Positions 22,354 to 32,949 of a stretch of DNA of 64,000 nt are shown here, piece by piece. The stretch is from Prorocentrum cordatum. Its lineage: Eukaryota > Sar > Dinophyceae > Prorocentrales > Prorocentraceae. The notes beneath the pieces were generated by a model, which had not been told where the DNA came from, ran no database searches, and worked only from the letters and a program-made list of their open reading frames with translations. Both the position numbers and the translations under genes were made by a program. How positions within the stretch are numbered: position 1 is the stretch's first letter; every line of letters begins with the position of its first letter. Location of the stretch: NCBI GenBank assembly GCA_963575745.1, contig CAUYUJ010011214.1, positions 206,143 through 270,142 on the forward strand. The letters run 5' to 3'.

Positions 22354-24400
22354 GTGCTGTCATCAAATGCGGGGAAACCTGCATTCTTTTCCCAGGCGCC
22401 GGCTGTGCGCGCCAGGGACAGTGGCAAGCCCGGCTGCGCGGCTGCCGCGAATAGCAGTGGGCCCGGCTGCGTGGCCGCTGCAGAGGAAGAGTGCTCATCG
22501 CATCATTATCATTCCCGTGCTTTTGTAATTGAGGATATACGGACAGCTTGCGCTGAACTCCGAGCCCGTGGTTATATGTGTGACCGTATTACACATACAG
22601 AGGTTATGACCTCCACTGGTACACAATATTTGGGTGCTTTACTCTCGGGTGGTTACCAACTGTTATGGGCGGCGACGTCTGCTGATTGGCACGTGGGACT
22701 TCCTGGGAAGCGGGCAGGGCCACACTGCCAACGAATCCAAAACTTGATGGCCAAGGCTCGGGCTCTGCGCGTGACTATTGTGCTTTTGCGGCCGTCGGGA
22801 TACTTCTGGAAACAGGGTCCTATACGAGACGCCAATGAAGATCTTGACTTGCAGGTCGTACGTATGCGATTCTGCCATTTCGGTTTGAAATGCGATTGTT
22901 TTAGTCAGTTGCCTAGCGGATCACATCTGCAAGCGGCAACTACTTGCACTCGCATCCCTACCAACTTGCGGAGGCGCACGTGTCAAACAGCAGGGGAACT
23001 TGCACAACTTACTGAGCATGCCCTGGACTGGTATGGACCAGGTGCTCAGAAGGCCAATTGGCGCAACAAGACGTTGGCTATCATGGCCGCAAGACTGCTT
23101 TTTCAAATCGATTTAGACAAGACGCAGAGAAAACACACAAGTGCTGTACACCTTAGCATCCAAACTCGAGTGGGTAAAGGAGTTCGAACTTACGTTCAGT
23201 CTCCGAAGAATGGCCTCTGAGTGAGACCATGTCGTCAGACGGGCAACGATGAACCTGGGCGATAATACGACCATGTAAGACATCAAGATCCAGGGTCAGC
23301 CTATTGGGTACAACTGCAATGCGCCGTGACCGAATGGTGTCTCCAACATCCGTACTCGACTTTACTAGGAGCAGCCCGAACCGGCTTTCATCGGACACGG
23401 GGGCCCACGTCCACGCCCAAGGCGAGTTGCGATCGTCGATGACGATCGTCTCCCACCCCCTTCGATTGAGCGCGGCCGCGTGCTCCCCTCTATTCCCGAT
23501 TTTCCGACACTCAGTTCACCTGATGCTGCGCAACAGACTGAACAGTAGACAGCACTACCGACCGATGTCCGAAACAAACAAAAAGAATAACAGAAATCAG
23601 ACAAAGAAGCGGGCATCAAACCACGCAAGATACTTAAGATAGTCGAAGAAGGCAACGATGACTGCGGAGATGACCTATTCGGATTTGGTGCGCAGTACAC
23701 CGACGTACCCCTTGACTCCGACACGGAAAGCGATGATGAAGAGGGAACCTTCATCACATTACCTGCGGGGCTACTTGCTGGATCCTACGCAGATGCATTC
23801 TCCATAATCCCCATCTTCTATTATAGACGTCACAACAACATAAACCTATTAAAATTAATTAAAAGCGTGGAGGTATCTCGTAGCTATCATTCAGCCGAGG
23901 TTTGTCCTCAGGGGGAAACCTCGACAAACGCTCCTTTGCTGACCTTGGAAACAAGGATGTCCAGGATGCAGTGATGCACTATCTAGACGCTTGTTTCGTC
24001 AATGTTGTTATACTACAACCCAACTGCAGAACGACTGGACTACCTTCCTACTTCAGCGCCCAGGTCAAGTACGATACCTGTCATTAACACCACAAAGAAG
24101 ATCTGCCGCATCTCAAGTTTTGTGGTAAGGTTGCTATACGTCAGAGCGATCTTCCACGATTTTGTTTACGAGAGCAACCAGTTGGTACTTGGGTGGATCA
24201 AATACTACCGTGGACCACATTGGCCAAAGGCAAGGGCACTTGGAAGGTGAATATGGACCACTGTGCACTTGGTTTGCGCGATTCCCATGGGGTACTGATA
24301 CGAAAACCGACCGACATCATGGCCAACCACCGCCTTCTATTTACCCTTTTTGAGCGAAGACGACGTGCTGCTCATCATCAACATGCATCGGAATGAACAG
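22354..24400 (+). pseudogene. Copia-2 methyltransferase-like accessory module
   Basis: 22500-23160 is a well preserved frame: YLGALLSGGYQLLWAATSADW, RIQNLMAKARALRVTIVLLR then PSGYFWK, then VRMRFCHFGLK and PSGSHLQAATTC, ending ALDWYGPGAQKANWRNKTLA. 23220-24190 is broken up; it includes LDRRSFADLGNKDVQ-like sequence. 24193-24396 reads KVNMDHCALGLRDSHGVLIR then KPTDIMANH. The ends match the D-x-C-x-x-G...KPT...N pattern that closes the equivalent modules of copia-1 and copia-3, which suggests a Rossmann-type methyltransferase relic. No catalytic assignment is safe. Confidence 0.45.
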
Positions 24401-26381
24401 AGAACTGTCCATGGGTACACATTGCACTCCAAAGATGCAGGCGCTCTTTGTCGATGCAGTTCAGATCTCTCCCAGGTAAACCGTGATTCCTTCCATGGTC
24501 GCCCTTATTCATCCACCGTGTTAGTTACCAACGGCAGGGGATACGATGTGGACGACCCGATTCTCCCTCGGCAACCCGACGGCTCGATTGTGAGACCACC
24601 TTCGGGAGTGCTCGGGTGTCCGGCATGCGCGGATAATGTCAACATGCGTTCTCCCTCGCATGACAGAAATCCCAGGCATTGCAGGTGGTGCGATAAGGAA
24701 GACCACCATTGGGAATGTCCGAGCTGCAAGAAGAACTACGGCCAGAACGAGCCTGGACATGTATTAACACCTGGCAAGTGTAAGTTTGCCAAACCCTGGA
24801 AGCTGCCCGACAATCACGGACAAGTACCACCGGCCCCTGCCGAACCCGCAGCAGGACCTCCCGAGGCGCCAGCCGCGCCACCACATACGCGGCTACGAGC
24901 ACCAAGACCCGGCGCTAGAGCCGGACCTACAGCGGGTGCGAGCAGCCACGAGATGACCGTAGGCAGACATGCTGCTGAACCTGCTGCAGGGCAACCTGCC
25001 TCGATTGGAGCTCGGAGTTCGGATGACCATCTCCGACTGCCACAGGTTAGAGTCAGACGTGGCCGACAGCAAGGTGGAGATGCGCTTCCTCCGCCACCAG
25101 CGGGTAAGTTTGCTGCGCGACCGCGACTTCCAGACTGGTCACGGTTCGACGTACAAATCAGTTTACAAAATCTACGAAGCCCTGACCCAAGCGTGGTAAC
25201 ACGCGAGTTGCTGAAGCTACACTTGCGCTGGTTCCATGCGAAAGATCTTAAGATGAGACTCATCTTAGCTAAGATGGGTCTGGACAACGTCAGACTCAAC
25301 CTGGTTACAGGTGTCTGCGACGCATGTCGGGGGTGCAGGGCTTGGGACAAGCCTGGGCATACGGTTATGCTCTCCACTGCACTGCTTGGTAACTTTCACG
25401 AAGAAGTGGAATGTGACCTGATGTTCTGCAAACAAGAACACAATATCTTTCATAGCATCGATCGTTGCATCCGGTATGCTACTGGAATGAGGTACCAGAC
25501 AAGACGATGACCAGTATCCTGGATGCATATCATCAGTGCTGGATGCAGTTTGGACCTGCAAGGTACTTTACTCCGACGGAGAAGGTGCCCTCAACAACGA
25601 CACTGCGAAAGCAGCCCTTCAGGCAAAGGGCACTGAACTCAGGGTACGTGCGCGTGGACAGCACGCTACGACGATCGAAACCAGAAATGACATGTTATGC
25701 CATCTACTTCGTGTCATGGAAGCTGAACTCAACAGGTTTGACATACCTCTTGTGCTCACACGACTACTGCACGAGGCCTTGTTCGCCGCCAACGCGTTCA
25801 CCTTCTACAGCGAGGTGTCTCCATGCAACGCTCTGTTTGGGCGGCATCCAGCAATCCTTCCTGACTTACCTGTCTTGGGCCACGAGCGGCCGACGGAAAC
25901 GTCGGATCATTCTCGTGAACAGACGATATGCAAGGTATGCATTGAAGCAATCTCACAGGCCACAGTAGTAGCTAAGACCAATCGTGTCTTACGCATTAAG
26001 ACAACTGTCACCAGTCAGCATTACTACGATGAAGGAGACATGGTCGATTTTCATCGCCCCACAACTACGAAGGGCGAGTGGGGAGGCTGGACTGGCCCAT
26101 TCCCCGCTGTAAAGAACGATCCCGAAAGGGGTCAAGTCATGAGATGTCCAGGTCAATGCGGTGATGCACGACATTCGCTCTATATTGAAGCACTGATAGC
26201 CCGAGAAATTGGCTCCGTCAACGCTGCACTACGGGCAATGTCGGCGTTCGTGGCCAGTTTGCCAGCGGGGGGACTTGCTATGACATTCGGCTACGTTCCG
26301 GCCAAGAAAGGGGCGCTTCAAATGACGATTGCAAGCCGTCTATCTCCTAAGGTACACCTAGCCGTACAGTACCTTATTTGA
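24401..26381 (+). pseudogene. pol: Copia-2 integrase with N-terminal zinc fingers
   Basis: Begins with a Cys/His cluster (GCPACADN...HCRWCDKEDHHWECPSC) and a Pro/Ala linker. The HHCC zinc domain follows: LKLHLRWFHAKDLKMRL then VCDACRGCRAW. The catalytic triad spans a frame change near 25500: Asp 25415-25417 (EVECDLMF), Asp 25575-25577 (YSDGEGAL) and Glu 25677-25679 (TTIETRND). Next come EVSPCNALFGRHPAILPDLP and the C-terminal YYDEGDMVDFHRPTTTKGEW then GPFPAVKNDPERGQV. One frameshift separates the zinc domain and first Asp from the rest. Confidence 0.85.
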
Positions 26382-27919
26382 AGTTTCTTCCGCATCGAGA
26401 CCGTAGTTTCTGTCAGGTTAGCTAAGAGTATCCATAAGCTACCTCCGGTTGCTTACGCTGACAGCTGCGCGTTGGTCCATTATGGCAACGACGTGAATCC
26501 AGGATTTCACTACTATGAAGCAGAAGGCACCGCACTGAACATACACGATATAACTGGATCAGCACATTCGAGAATCATCCAGCGCCTAAAGTCCACCAAA
26601 CCTCAAGCAGGTTTTGACCAGGGCATGACAAGGTTTGAGGAATTGGCGGATGAACCGACATCGGATGGAACCGCAAGAGAAGCCTCAGAAGCCGAACCAC
26701 CACATGATGATGGACGGTTTTCTACGATCTACGGAGTCGGATGCCGATCTCGAGTCACATGTCATGGAAGTGTGGTATGCAGAACTACAAGATGAAAATG
26801 AACTGCTGGAGGCAACTCCGCCAGAGGACCTTTTCAGAATGCCCGCGCAGATGGTTCCAGACCGAAGTTCGCTGATCACTGTAGCTGATGAGCAGCGGGG
26901 ACACCTGCCTAAGTGGGGACGCACGCGCGACTCCGACGCCGAGGAGACGCATCATGTCCCAAGGGTTTCCATGGTCGAAGACTGCAGCTACGGACTGTAC
27001 GCATACGAAAATGGACAGTATGTAGAACTCTGCTTCACGGCAGAAATGTCAAAGGTAGTCCTGTCCGAAAAACAACGCATGATACTAGATGCCCGCCGTG
27101 TGACCACTATGTGAGCATATGTTACCGCCGCTGCAAAGCAAGCTGTGGTCGTCAAGGAAGACGACCTCTTCGCGAAAACTGACATCAAGGCGAATCCCGA
27201 GAAAGCATCGAAGGCCCTCTACACTGAACTCGACATGGTTCGACAATAAGTGTTTCAAAATGCAAGACATATCTAAAGCGTCAAACATCACGACTTCGAG
27301 GTACGCGTGCAAATTGAAGTTTGTGAAGAACGAGAAGGGCGAGATGGAACGCACCACCAGATTACGCTTGGTACTCCGAGGCTTCATGGGCCTTGAAGCC
27401 TTCGACGCAGAAGCGTTTTTCGGGAACAGCGCAGCGGTCAAGCCAGAGACTACTCGCTACAACGGCAGCGTGCAAGAATCAATGGATCATTGCTTCCCTC
27501 GACATCAACATGGCCTTCCTGAAAGGGTTGACCTATCAGGAGCGTGCTGAGGCAACTGGTGAAAAGGAACGCGTGGCGTGCTTTACTTTGTCGCCTGGAT
27601 CGGCCACGGTGCTTCGGACTCTCCCAGGATTCGAACGCTACGACGAGATTGCTTGCAGTGCTTGAAACTAGGCGCTGGCACCAAGGATGCACCGCGAGCT
27701 CTCTCACTAAAGCTCAGAAGGGCAGCGCGGGGTTTTGGTATACGACCCGCGTCCTACGACGAGGCGTTCGAGACGAGCAGCAACCTGCTTACGGCCAAAC
27801 ATGTTGATGATATCAATGTGGCCGGTACTGAGGACACCATTGACAAGTGTGTCAAGTGCATAGAAGACACGTTTGGCAAGTGTAACTCAACAGGCACGCA
27901 TGCGCCAATTGTGCTGTGA
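26382..27919 (+). pseudogene. pol: Copia-2 reverse transcriptase, frameshifted
   Basis: After a connector (VVSVRLAKSIHKLPPVAYAD) and an acidic segment, the finger region reads CFKMQDISKASNITTSRYAC then KLKFVKNEKGEMERTTRLRL. The palm is split over frames: SLDINMAFLKG with the first catalytic Asp at 27501-27503, then LTAKHVDDINVAGTEDTIDK with the Asp pair at 27806-27811. Catalytic residues are kept although three or four indels break the frame. HVDD replaces the more usual YVDD. Confidence 0.85.
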
Positions 27920-28884
27920 TATATACCAAGGGTGAGGGCGGCAATGTTACTCTGGGCCAAGACGAATACATCAAACAGCTCCGTCCTATACAACGCCCCG
28001 AACTTACTGGCGCCGACGCTGACGCTCAGGCATCCATGATGGTTGCAGGCATGTTCGTCAGCCTCAGGGGTCCGCTGGCATATGCGTTAATCACCCAGAT
28101 GTGGTTGATGGTGCATGTTGCATCTCTACAACGTGTCCAAGAACTGACCAACATTCAAGTGCGACGACTGAACGCGATCACCAGGAAGCTGCAGGCCTGC
28201 CCCAAGAAGATCGTCTATCAGGCGATGGCCCCCGCGGGCGGGCTGACCTGCGTGCGCAGCGACTCAGGATACCGACGCCTGAGTGGAGACGCCGATGACG
28301 ACGTCAAAGGCTATGGTATTCGCGGGGCAAACCTGCTACGGCGTGGAAACACGCCATCCGGTAAACCTGTCGTCCATTTGATCGATGCGCGCTGCAAGTC
28401 TCACCGCTTGCAGGTCCGCTCGAGTTATTCAGCAGAGACACTAGCAGCAGCCCGTAATTTGGTAGACTGTTATCCCACGATTGTGACTCTGCACAAGCTC
28501 CACGCGGGGTCGCTCACGCCCGCTCAGTTTAAATACATACTTGAGCTGGGTGGCCTGAGCATCAAGGTCACTTTGACCATAGATGCTGAGTCTGTTTTTA
28601 AGTCCTTGTCAAGCAAGGACTTGAAGAAACCGACTCTGTGCACCCTTTTAGGACACATCAGTTGGATACGACAGATGATGGAGCGTGGAATCGTGCACAG
28701 TATTCAGTGGTGCGACACCCGCGACATGACTGCGGACGGTCACTCCAAGGGGAGCATCGACAACTTGCGTGCGAGTCCACCTTTCTTATGGCCCCGCCAT
28801 TTTTCTGTCCTTTTGTATAGTAGCTGCTGTATATGCTGTAAGGGGGCGGCGGACTCACGCTTCGTTTCCCCCCCCCGACTCTAA
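27916..28884 (+). pseudogene. pol: Copia-2 RNase H domain
   Basis: A single open frame from the end of RT to the 3' LTR. RNase H residues are Asp 28261-28263 (RSDSGYRR), Glu 28434-28436 (SYSAETLAA) and Asp 28582-28584 (TIDAESVFKSL), with the C-terminal RDMTADGHSKG. KSHRLQVRSSYSAE is the usual run-up to the Glu. This is the longest uninterrupted domain in copia-2 and could encode a folded domain. The stop lies 6 bases inside the 3' LTR. Confidence 0.88.
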
Positions 28885-29139
28885 AGTGAGCTGGGGGACG
28901 CAGGGAGCGGAAACGAGCGCGTGCCCGCGGCCGCTTCGGCTCAAGCGGCCGGCCGCCCATATATGATTGTGCTTCATCGCGAGGCACACGATTGCGATCG
29001 AGACCAAAAAGACCCTCCTATTGCTTGAGATGGCACATCCTCTCCTACTGGGACTATCGTTGCTACGGTGCAACAGAGCAGGAGCTTGGCTTCGCCTAAG
29101 GCGAAGCTGCTGGCTGCGTCTCCCAACCCCCTTTAAACT
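28878..29139 (+). repeat. Copia-2 3' LTR
   Basis: Same 262-bp length as the 5' LTR. Directly upstream is a pyrimidine tract (CGTTTCCCCCCCCCG) rather than the usual purine tract. Directly downstream is GGCGC, then family B sequence. Confidence 0.9.
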
Positions 29140-29600
29140 GGCGCGCCCCCACCCCGAAATTCCCCTGCCAGTGGGGCGCAGCAGTCAAAGAGCTTGAGAT
29201 AAGCTGGAGCCGCCTGTCAACCGACTGTCGATGTCAAAAGCATGCCCCCCCCACCGGGGACAAACACTCGCACTTGACAGCGCGGGGCCTCCGTTGTTCA
29301 TAGCATTGCTGCGGCGTTCTAGATGTTGTTTCACTTTTCGTTTTTGGTTCCCACCAAAATTGTGAGGAGACGTACTTCCAGAGAGTGGACGTCAGACAGG
29401 CGGCATAGTGACATTTGGAAACGATAAGCGATAACATTGGAATGCAAGCGGAAAGAGGAAAAACGGCAAGGCAATGGGCAGGAAGGCCACGGGCCAATCC
29501 CAGACCTGAAGAGTGACAACACATGACGCCCATACATAGAAAACATTTTTCAAACGGGACAACAACGCCCCCCCCCCCCCCCCCAGTCTTGTTTACGATT
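29140..29600. repeat. Family B unit 1, right part
   Basis: Continues the unit after copia-2: GCGCGCCCCCACCCCGAAAT, GTTCATAGCATTGCTGCGGC and GAAGAGTGACAACACATGAC, ending in a run of about 17 C residues (29568-29584). Confidence 0.85.
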
Positions 29601-31398
29601 ACATGGGTGCGAGGCCCATTGTTACAGCTTGGGGGGATTAGACGTTTGGCACTCGGCTTGTTCTCAAGGGAAAGGTCCCGCCCCCCAACAACAGGCCCTT
29701 CCCAGCGAGCTGTGACAGTAGACTGGTATTCAAAAGCGGAGCATGCAATGTCACTGTCCCCCCAAACACTTTCGACAGCGGAGCCCCAGTCATCGTACAT
29801 TGCCAGCGTCACACGACCCCTCCCCTAAACCTGCACTGGAGTGGCCCGGCAGAGGGGTATGGGGGGGGGACGTCGGCGCGCACGGAACAGGGGGCCAGCG
29901 CGGACGCGGGTCAGCCAATCCCCTCTGATCCCCTAGTGCTGCCCAAGGTTGTGGCGCCACGTGGGGCCGACCTCCTCCTCCTTCGCCGACCAGGGCTTGC
30001 CACCCCTTCGCCGACCAGGGCTTGGGAGCCACAATACGGCGCTCGCGCGTCCCCGCGTACTTGGGCGGGGGTGGGTATCACAAGCCGTGATCCCGCCAGG
30101 GGGATCTTCGGATCACGTATGATCCCGTCATCGAGGCAGGGGCGACGACACTGAACCTGTCGGCAGAGATAGAGGACCTCCTGCAGGTGGGCATGTGTTT
30201 AGTCATTGAGGGTGGTGGCAACTCAGAGACGGTCTGCATTGCTGGCTTGGCGCCAGTGCAGCTCACGAGCCCCACGCAGTTCGGCTACCCCGCTGGCTCA
30301 ACTTTCACACTTTTGGACGGTGTCATTTCCACTTCGAATACTTCGATGGTCATTCGCAGGGCTCGTGCCGCACCCTTCGACCACCTTGCATTATGTAGGC
30401 TGTGGTTTCCGTGCAGGCGTTGAGCGAGACATGTGAGAAACGGCAGGGGATTGGGAAATGATCGGGAGCCGGTGGAGAAGGAGAGTTTGGATGAGGCTGA
30501 GTGGGACGAGGAGACAATCACGGGACGAGGGATGAGGGAGGAGGCATAAGAGGGCGGAAGGACGAAGCGGCACGAGGGATAAGAAGGCGGAAGGAGGCAG
30601 GAGGGATGGAGCTACGGAGAGAAGGGGGGAGGAGGGAGAGAGGATGGAGGGAGGGATGGACGGCCGTTGGCTGCCCAGGCTGCCTCCGACGGCTCCGTTG
30701 GGCCATCTGGCCCGCATCTTGGCGGCCGTGCGGGGCCGTCTTGGCCGCATGTTGGGCTGTCCGCGGCCTCTGCGTCTATCTTGGGCCGTTTTGGGGTTAT
30801 CTCTTGTTCCTTTTGCGTCCTATCTTGAGGGGTGCTTCGGCCACCGCACTAGTGGCCATCTGGTGCCCGCAAGATTCACCATGCAGCACCCTCAAACGCG
30901 CTGTTGGGCGACACTGACGGTGGGGCCTCCCCGTCAATGCCGGCGCGCCCCCACCCCGAAATTCCCCTGCCAGTGGGGCGCAGCAGTCAAAGAGCTTGAG
31001 ATAAGCTGGAGCCGCCTGTCAACCGACTGTCGATGTCAAAAGCATGCCCTCCCACCGGGGACAAACACTTGCACTTGACAGCGCGGTGCCTCCGTTGTTC
31101 ACAGCATAGCTGCGGCCTTCTAGATGTTGTTTCACTTTTCGTTCTTGGTTCCTAACAAAATTGTGAGGAGACGTAATTCCAGAGAGTGGACGTCAGACAG
31201 GCAGCAGAGTGACATTTGGAAGCGTTAAGATTGGAATGCAAGCGGAAAGAGGAAAGAACAGTAAAAACGGAAAGACAACGGGCAGGAAGGCCACGGGCCA
31301 ATCCCAGACCTGAAGAGTGACAACACATGACGCCCATACATAGAAATATATTTTTCAAACGGGACAACAACGCCCCACCCCCCCCAGTGTTGTTTACG
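29601..31398. repeat. Family B unit 2, complete
   Basis: A complete, uninterrupted unit of about 1.8 kb with all landmarks listed for unit 1. The exon-like ORF is open at 30089-30423 (AGSTFTLLDGVISTSNTS). It contains the intact target sequence of copia-2 (GCCGGCGCGCCCCC, about 30942), which serves as an empty-site control. Confidence 0.88.
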
Positions 31399-31552
31399 AT
31401 CATATGAGTGCGAGGCCCATCGTCACAGCTTGGGGGGATTAGACGTTTGGCACTCGGCTTATTCTCAAGGGAAAGGTCCCACCCCCCAACAACAGGCCCT
31501 TCCCAGCGAGCTGTGACAGTAGACTGGTATTCAAAAGCGGAGCATGCAATGT
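31399..31552. repeat. Family B unit 3, first segment
   Basis: Starts like units 1 and 2 and stops at GCATGCAATGT, where copia-3 is inserted. The last five bases (AATGT) are one copy of its target duplication. It continues at 40816. Confidence 0.85.
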
Positions 31553-31807
31553 TGAAATGGTAATCCAAATCACTCCACCCACAACCTCTTGATGCAAGAA
31601 GAAATAGGCAGAATATGATGCGATTGTTATACCGAATCAAACTCAGCGTTCGATTGGTGCGTCCACCCTCCCGCCACAGCTGGCGGGCAAACAGCCAAAA
31701 CGGCCGCGGTGAAAAAGAGAGTGCAAGCATGAGCGAGCGAGAGCAGCAGCAGAGATAATTCTAATTATCATCCTATATCTCACATCGCTGCTAATGCAAC
31801 TTTCACA
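31553..31807 (-). repeat. Copia-3 3' LTR
   Basis: On the minus strand begins TGTGAAAGTTGC and ends CCATTTCA, that is TG...CA. The internal flank on the minus strand is pyrimidine-rich (TTTCCTTTTCCTG), not a purine tract. A third copy of this LTR lies at 45567-45821. Confidence 0.92.
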
Positions 31808-32054
31808 CAGGAAAAGGAAACGTTGCTAAATAATGCCTTGGCAAATTCTGCAGCAAGCTTCTAGAATATTCGATAATATTCTCGGCTGGACCGGTCAAGC
31901 TACTGTGAGCGCACCGAGCAACAGATATCAAGATATCAGAATCTTTACCTGAGCTTTAGAGGGGGTGCTTTCACTCATCATCCTCACTACCGTTCACGTC
32001 TGAGCCACTGCCACGGCTGGCTCAAAGATATCGTCACATATGTGGTAGCGGGGC
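31808..32054 (-). other. Copia-3 3' untranslated region
   Basis: Between the last ORF and the 3' LTR; no ORF or repeat recognised. Contains a plus-strand CTTTAGAGGGGG tract and TGTGGTAGCGGGGCTC (about 32040), which look like a purine tract and primer site in the opposite orientation; treated as coincidence or an older remnant. Confidence 0.4.
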
Positions 32055-32768
32055 TCAGCGTACACGCACTGCTGACTTGATGATGCTGTATGCCACGTAG
32101 CTTTTGATGCTTGGGTCGAGGTTATAGCTCATGCTCACGTCTGCGTCCAGCTTGAGACAACGTCCTAGGCAATTTGCGTAGTGCTTATCCTTCGCATAGA
32201 TCGTCTCGTAGCTGTCGCCCTCGTACTTGCCACTCCTGATTATCGTCGGTCCCATGGTCTCCAGCCACTGCCTCAGTAGAGCACTATCTCCCAGGTAGAT
32301 TGGTCCATCTCCTGTGATCTCGTCGTCGTAGGTCTCCGGCTCGGCTCGTACTGCAAGTGTTGTCGTCGTAGCTTTCGGCGTAGCCTTCGCCGTCCTGGAT
32401 TTGACCTTGACCTGCTTCTCGGGCAACTCCGGCTTGAACAGGTTGTCGCTGCTTGAACTATCCACCTCCATCGGCTCAGCGGTGTCCTCGTCGTCGTTCT
32501 GCTTAGGCTGCATTATGTAGATGAACATGATGATACCCGCGATGATAGAGACTACTGTCACCACCGTAGGAGACATCGAAAGACAAATTCCATACACTGC
32601 AAGTGCACAGAATTGAAACAGAACTGCAACTTGGTCAGGTATCTGGATGGTTCTCTGCGCGCCACTCCTCTCCATCGGGTAGTTGTCCGTTAGCTCTTCC
32701 GTGTAGAATGCCTCGACGTAGTCCTCGTCTTGAGCTTCGTCCTTGTCGTCGTAGAAGCACTCGTCCAC
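32055..32768 (-). CDS. Copia-3 downstream ORF: membrane segment plus ExoX-like C-terminal domain
   Basis: A 237-codon ORF after pol on the same strand. It has an acidic N-terminus (MDECFYDDKDEAQDEDYVEA), then two hydrophobic stretches separated by a short gap (VAVLFQFCALAVYGICLSM and VVTVVSIIAGIIMFIYIM) that could span a membrane, then an acidic/Ser and Thr/Lys-rich linker. The C-terminal part (SGKYEGDSYETIYAKDKHYA, ending SIKSYVAYSI) resembles the GKYKGxxxxEVxxxDxxYxxW pattern of ExoX-like C-terminal (DUF3820-type) domains. An extra ORF after pol with membrane segments recalls env-like ORFs in position only; no homology to an envelope protein is claimed. ATG 32768 is the first start. Confidence 0.55.
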   Translation of the reverse strand: MDECFYDDKDEAQDEDYVEAFYTEELTDNYPMERSGAQRTIQIPDQVAVLFQFCALAVYGICLSMSPTVVTVVSIIAGIIMFIYIMQPKQNDDEDTAEPMEVDSSSSDNLFKPELPEKQVKVKSRTAKATPKATTTTLAVRAEPETYDDEITGDGPIYLGDSALLRQWLETMGPTIIRSGKYEGDSYETIYAKDKHYANCLGRCLKLDADVSMSYNLDPSIKSYVAYSIIKSAVRVR

Positions 32769-32949
32769 GTACCACCGGCCACGTAGAGATCTCCTCGTCG
32801 TCCTTCCCGGTGTCGTCGCACAGCTCCTGCTTGACGTACTTGGCCATCTTCGCGTTCAGCTCGTCTACCTCCTTGTTGGCTGCCACCTTCTCTGGTCCAA
32901 CAAGTTTTCGTCCGCGTATTGATGGTGCCCTGTCATCAGGCCCAAGAGT

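Larger units (their letters stand above)
15173..28251. repeat. Dispersed 14-nt mini-hairpins GCRGG-N4-CCTGC in copia-2
   Basis: First bases at 15173, 15344, 16056, 17485, 17898, 17922, 17946, 19266, 19415, 19589, 20225, 20252, 20752, 20854, 21597, 21960, 22369, 22990, 23765, 24986, 26265, 26895 and 28238. The stem is GCAGG or GCGGG paired with CCTGC (occasionally CTTGC), and the loop is most often GCAA, GGCA or GACA. Most lie in linkers and, in the locally open frame, read Ala-Gly-(Gln/Ala/Thr/Lys)-Pro-Ala. All are in the same strand sense. None was seen in copia-1 or copia-3. Confidence 0.8.
13822..29139 (+). mobile_element. Copia-2: 15.3-kb Ty1/copia-type LTR retrotransposon, degenerate
   Basis: Two LTRs of exactly 262 bp (13822-14083 and 28878-29139) are flanked by the 5-bp duplication GGCGC (13817-13821, 29140-29144). 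The intact target (GCCGGCGCGCCCCC) is visible in family B units at about 30942, 57105 and 58838. A primer site follows the 5' LTR. The internal order is gag, zinc knuckle, long low-complexity linkers, RING-like finger, protease, methyltransferase-like module, integrase, RT and RNase H. Domain fragments lie in all three forward frames, so the copy carries many indels. It is about three times the length of a typical copia element. Its LTRs start AC and end CT rather than TG...CA. Confidence 0.92.

Noticed and set aside
15173-28251. CRISPR-like interpretation of the dispersed 14-nt hairpins
   Set aside because: Spacing is irregular (10 bp to 1.8 kb), the copies lie in eukaryotic retroelement coding sequence, and there are no cas genes.
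31957-32055. Purine tract, short spacer and TGGTAGCGGGGCTC on the plus strand, like a tiny LTR between a purine tract and a primer site
   Set aside because: Only about 75 bp between them, no partner LTR, and opposite in strand to the element it lies in; probably chance or an unresolvable remnant.
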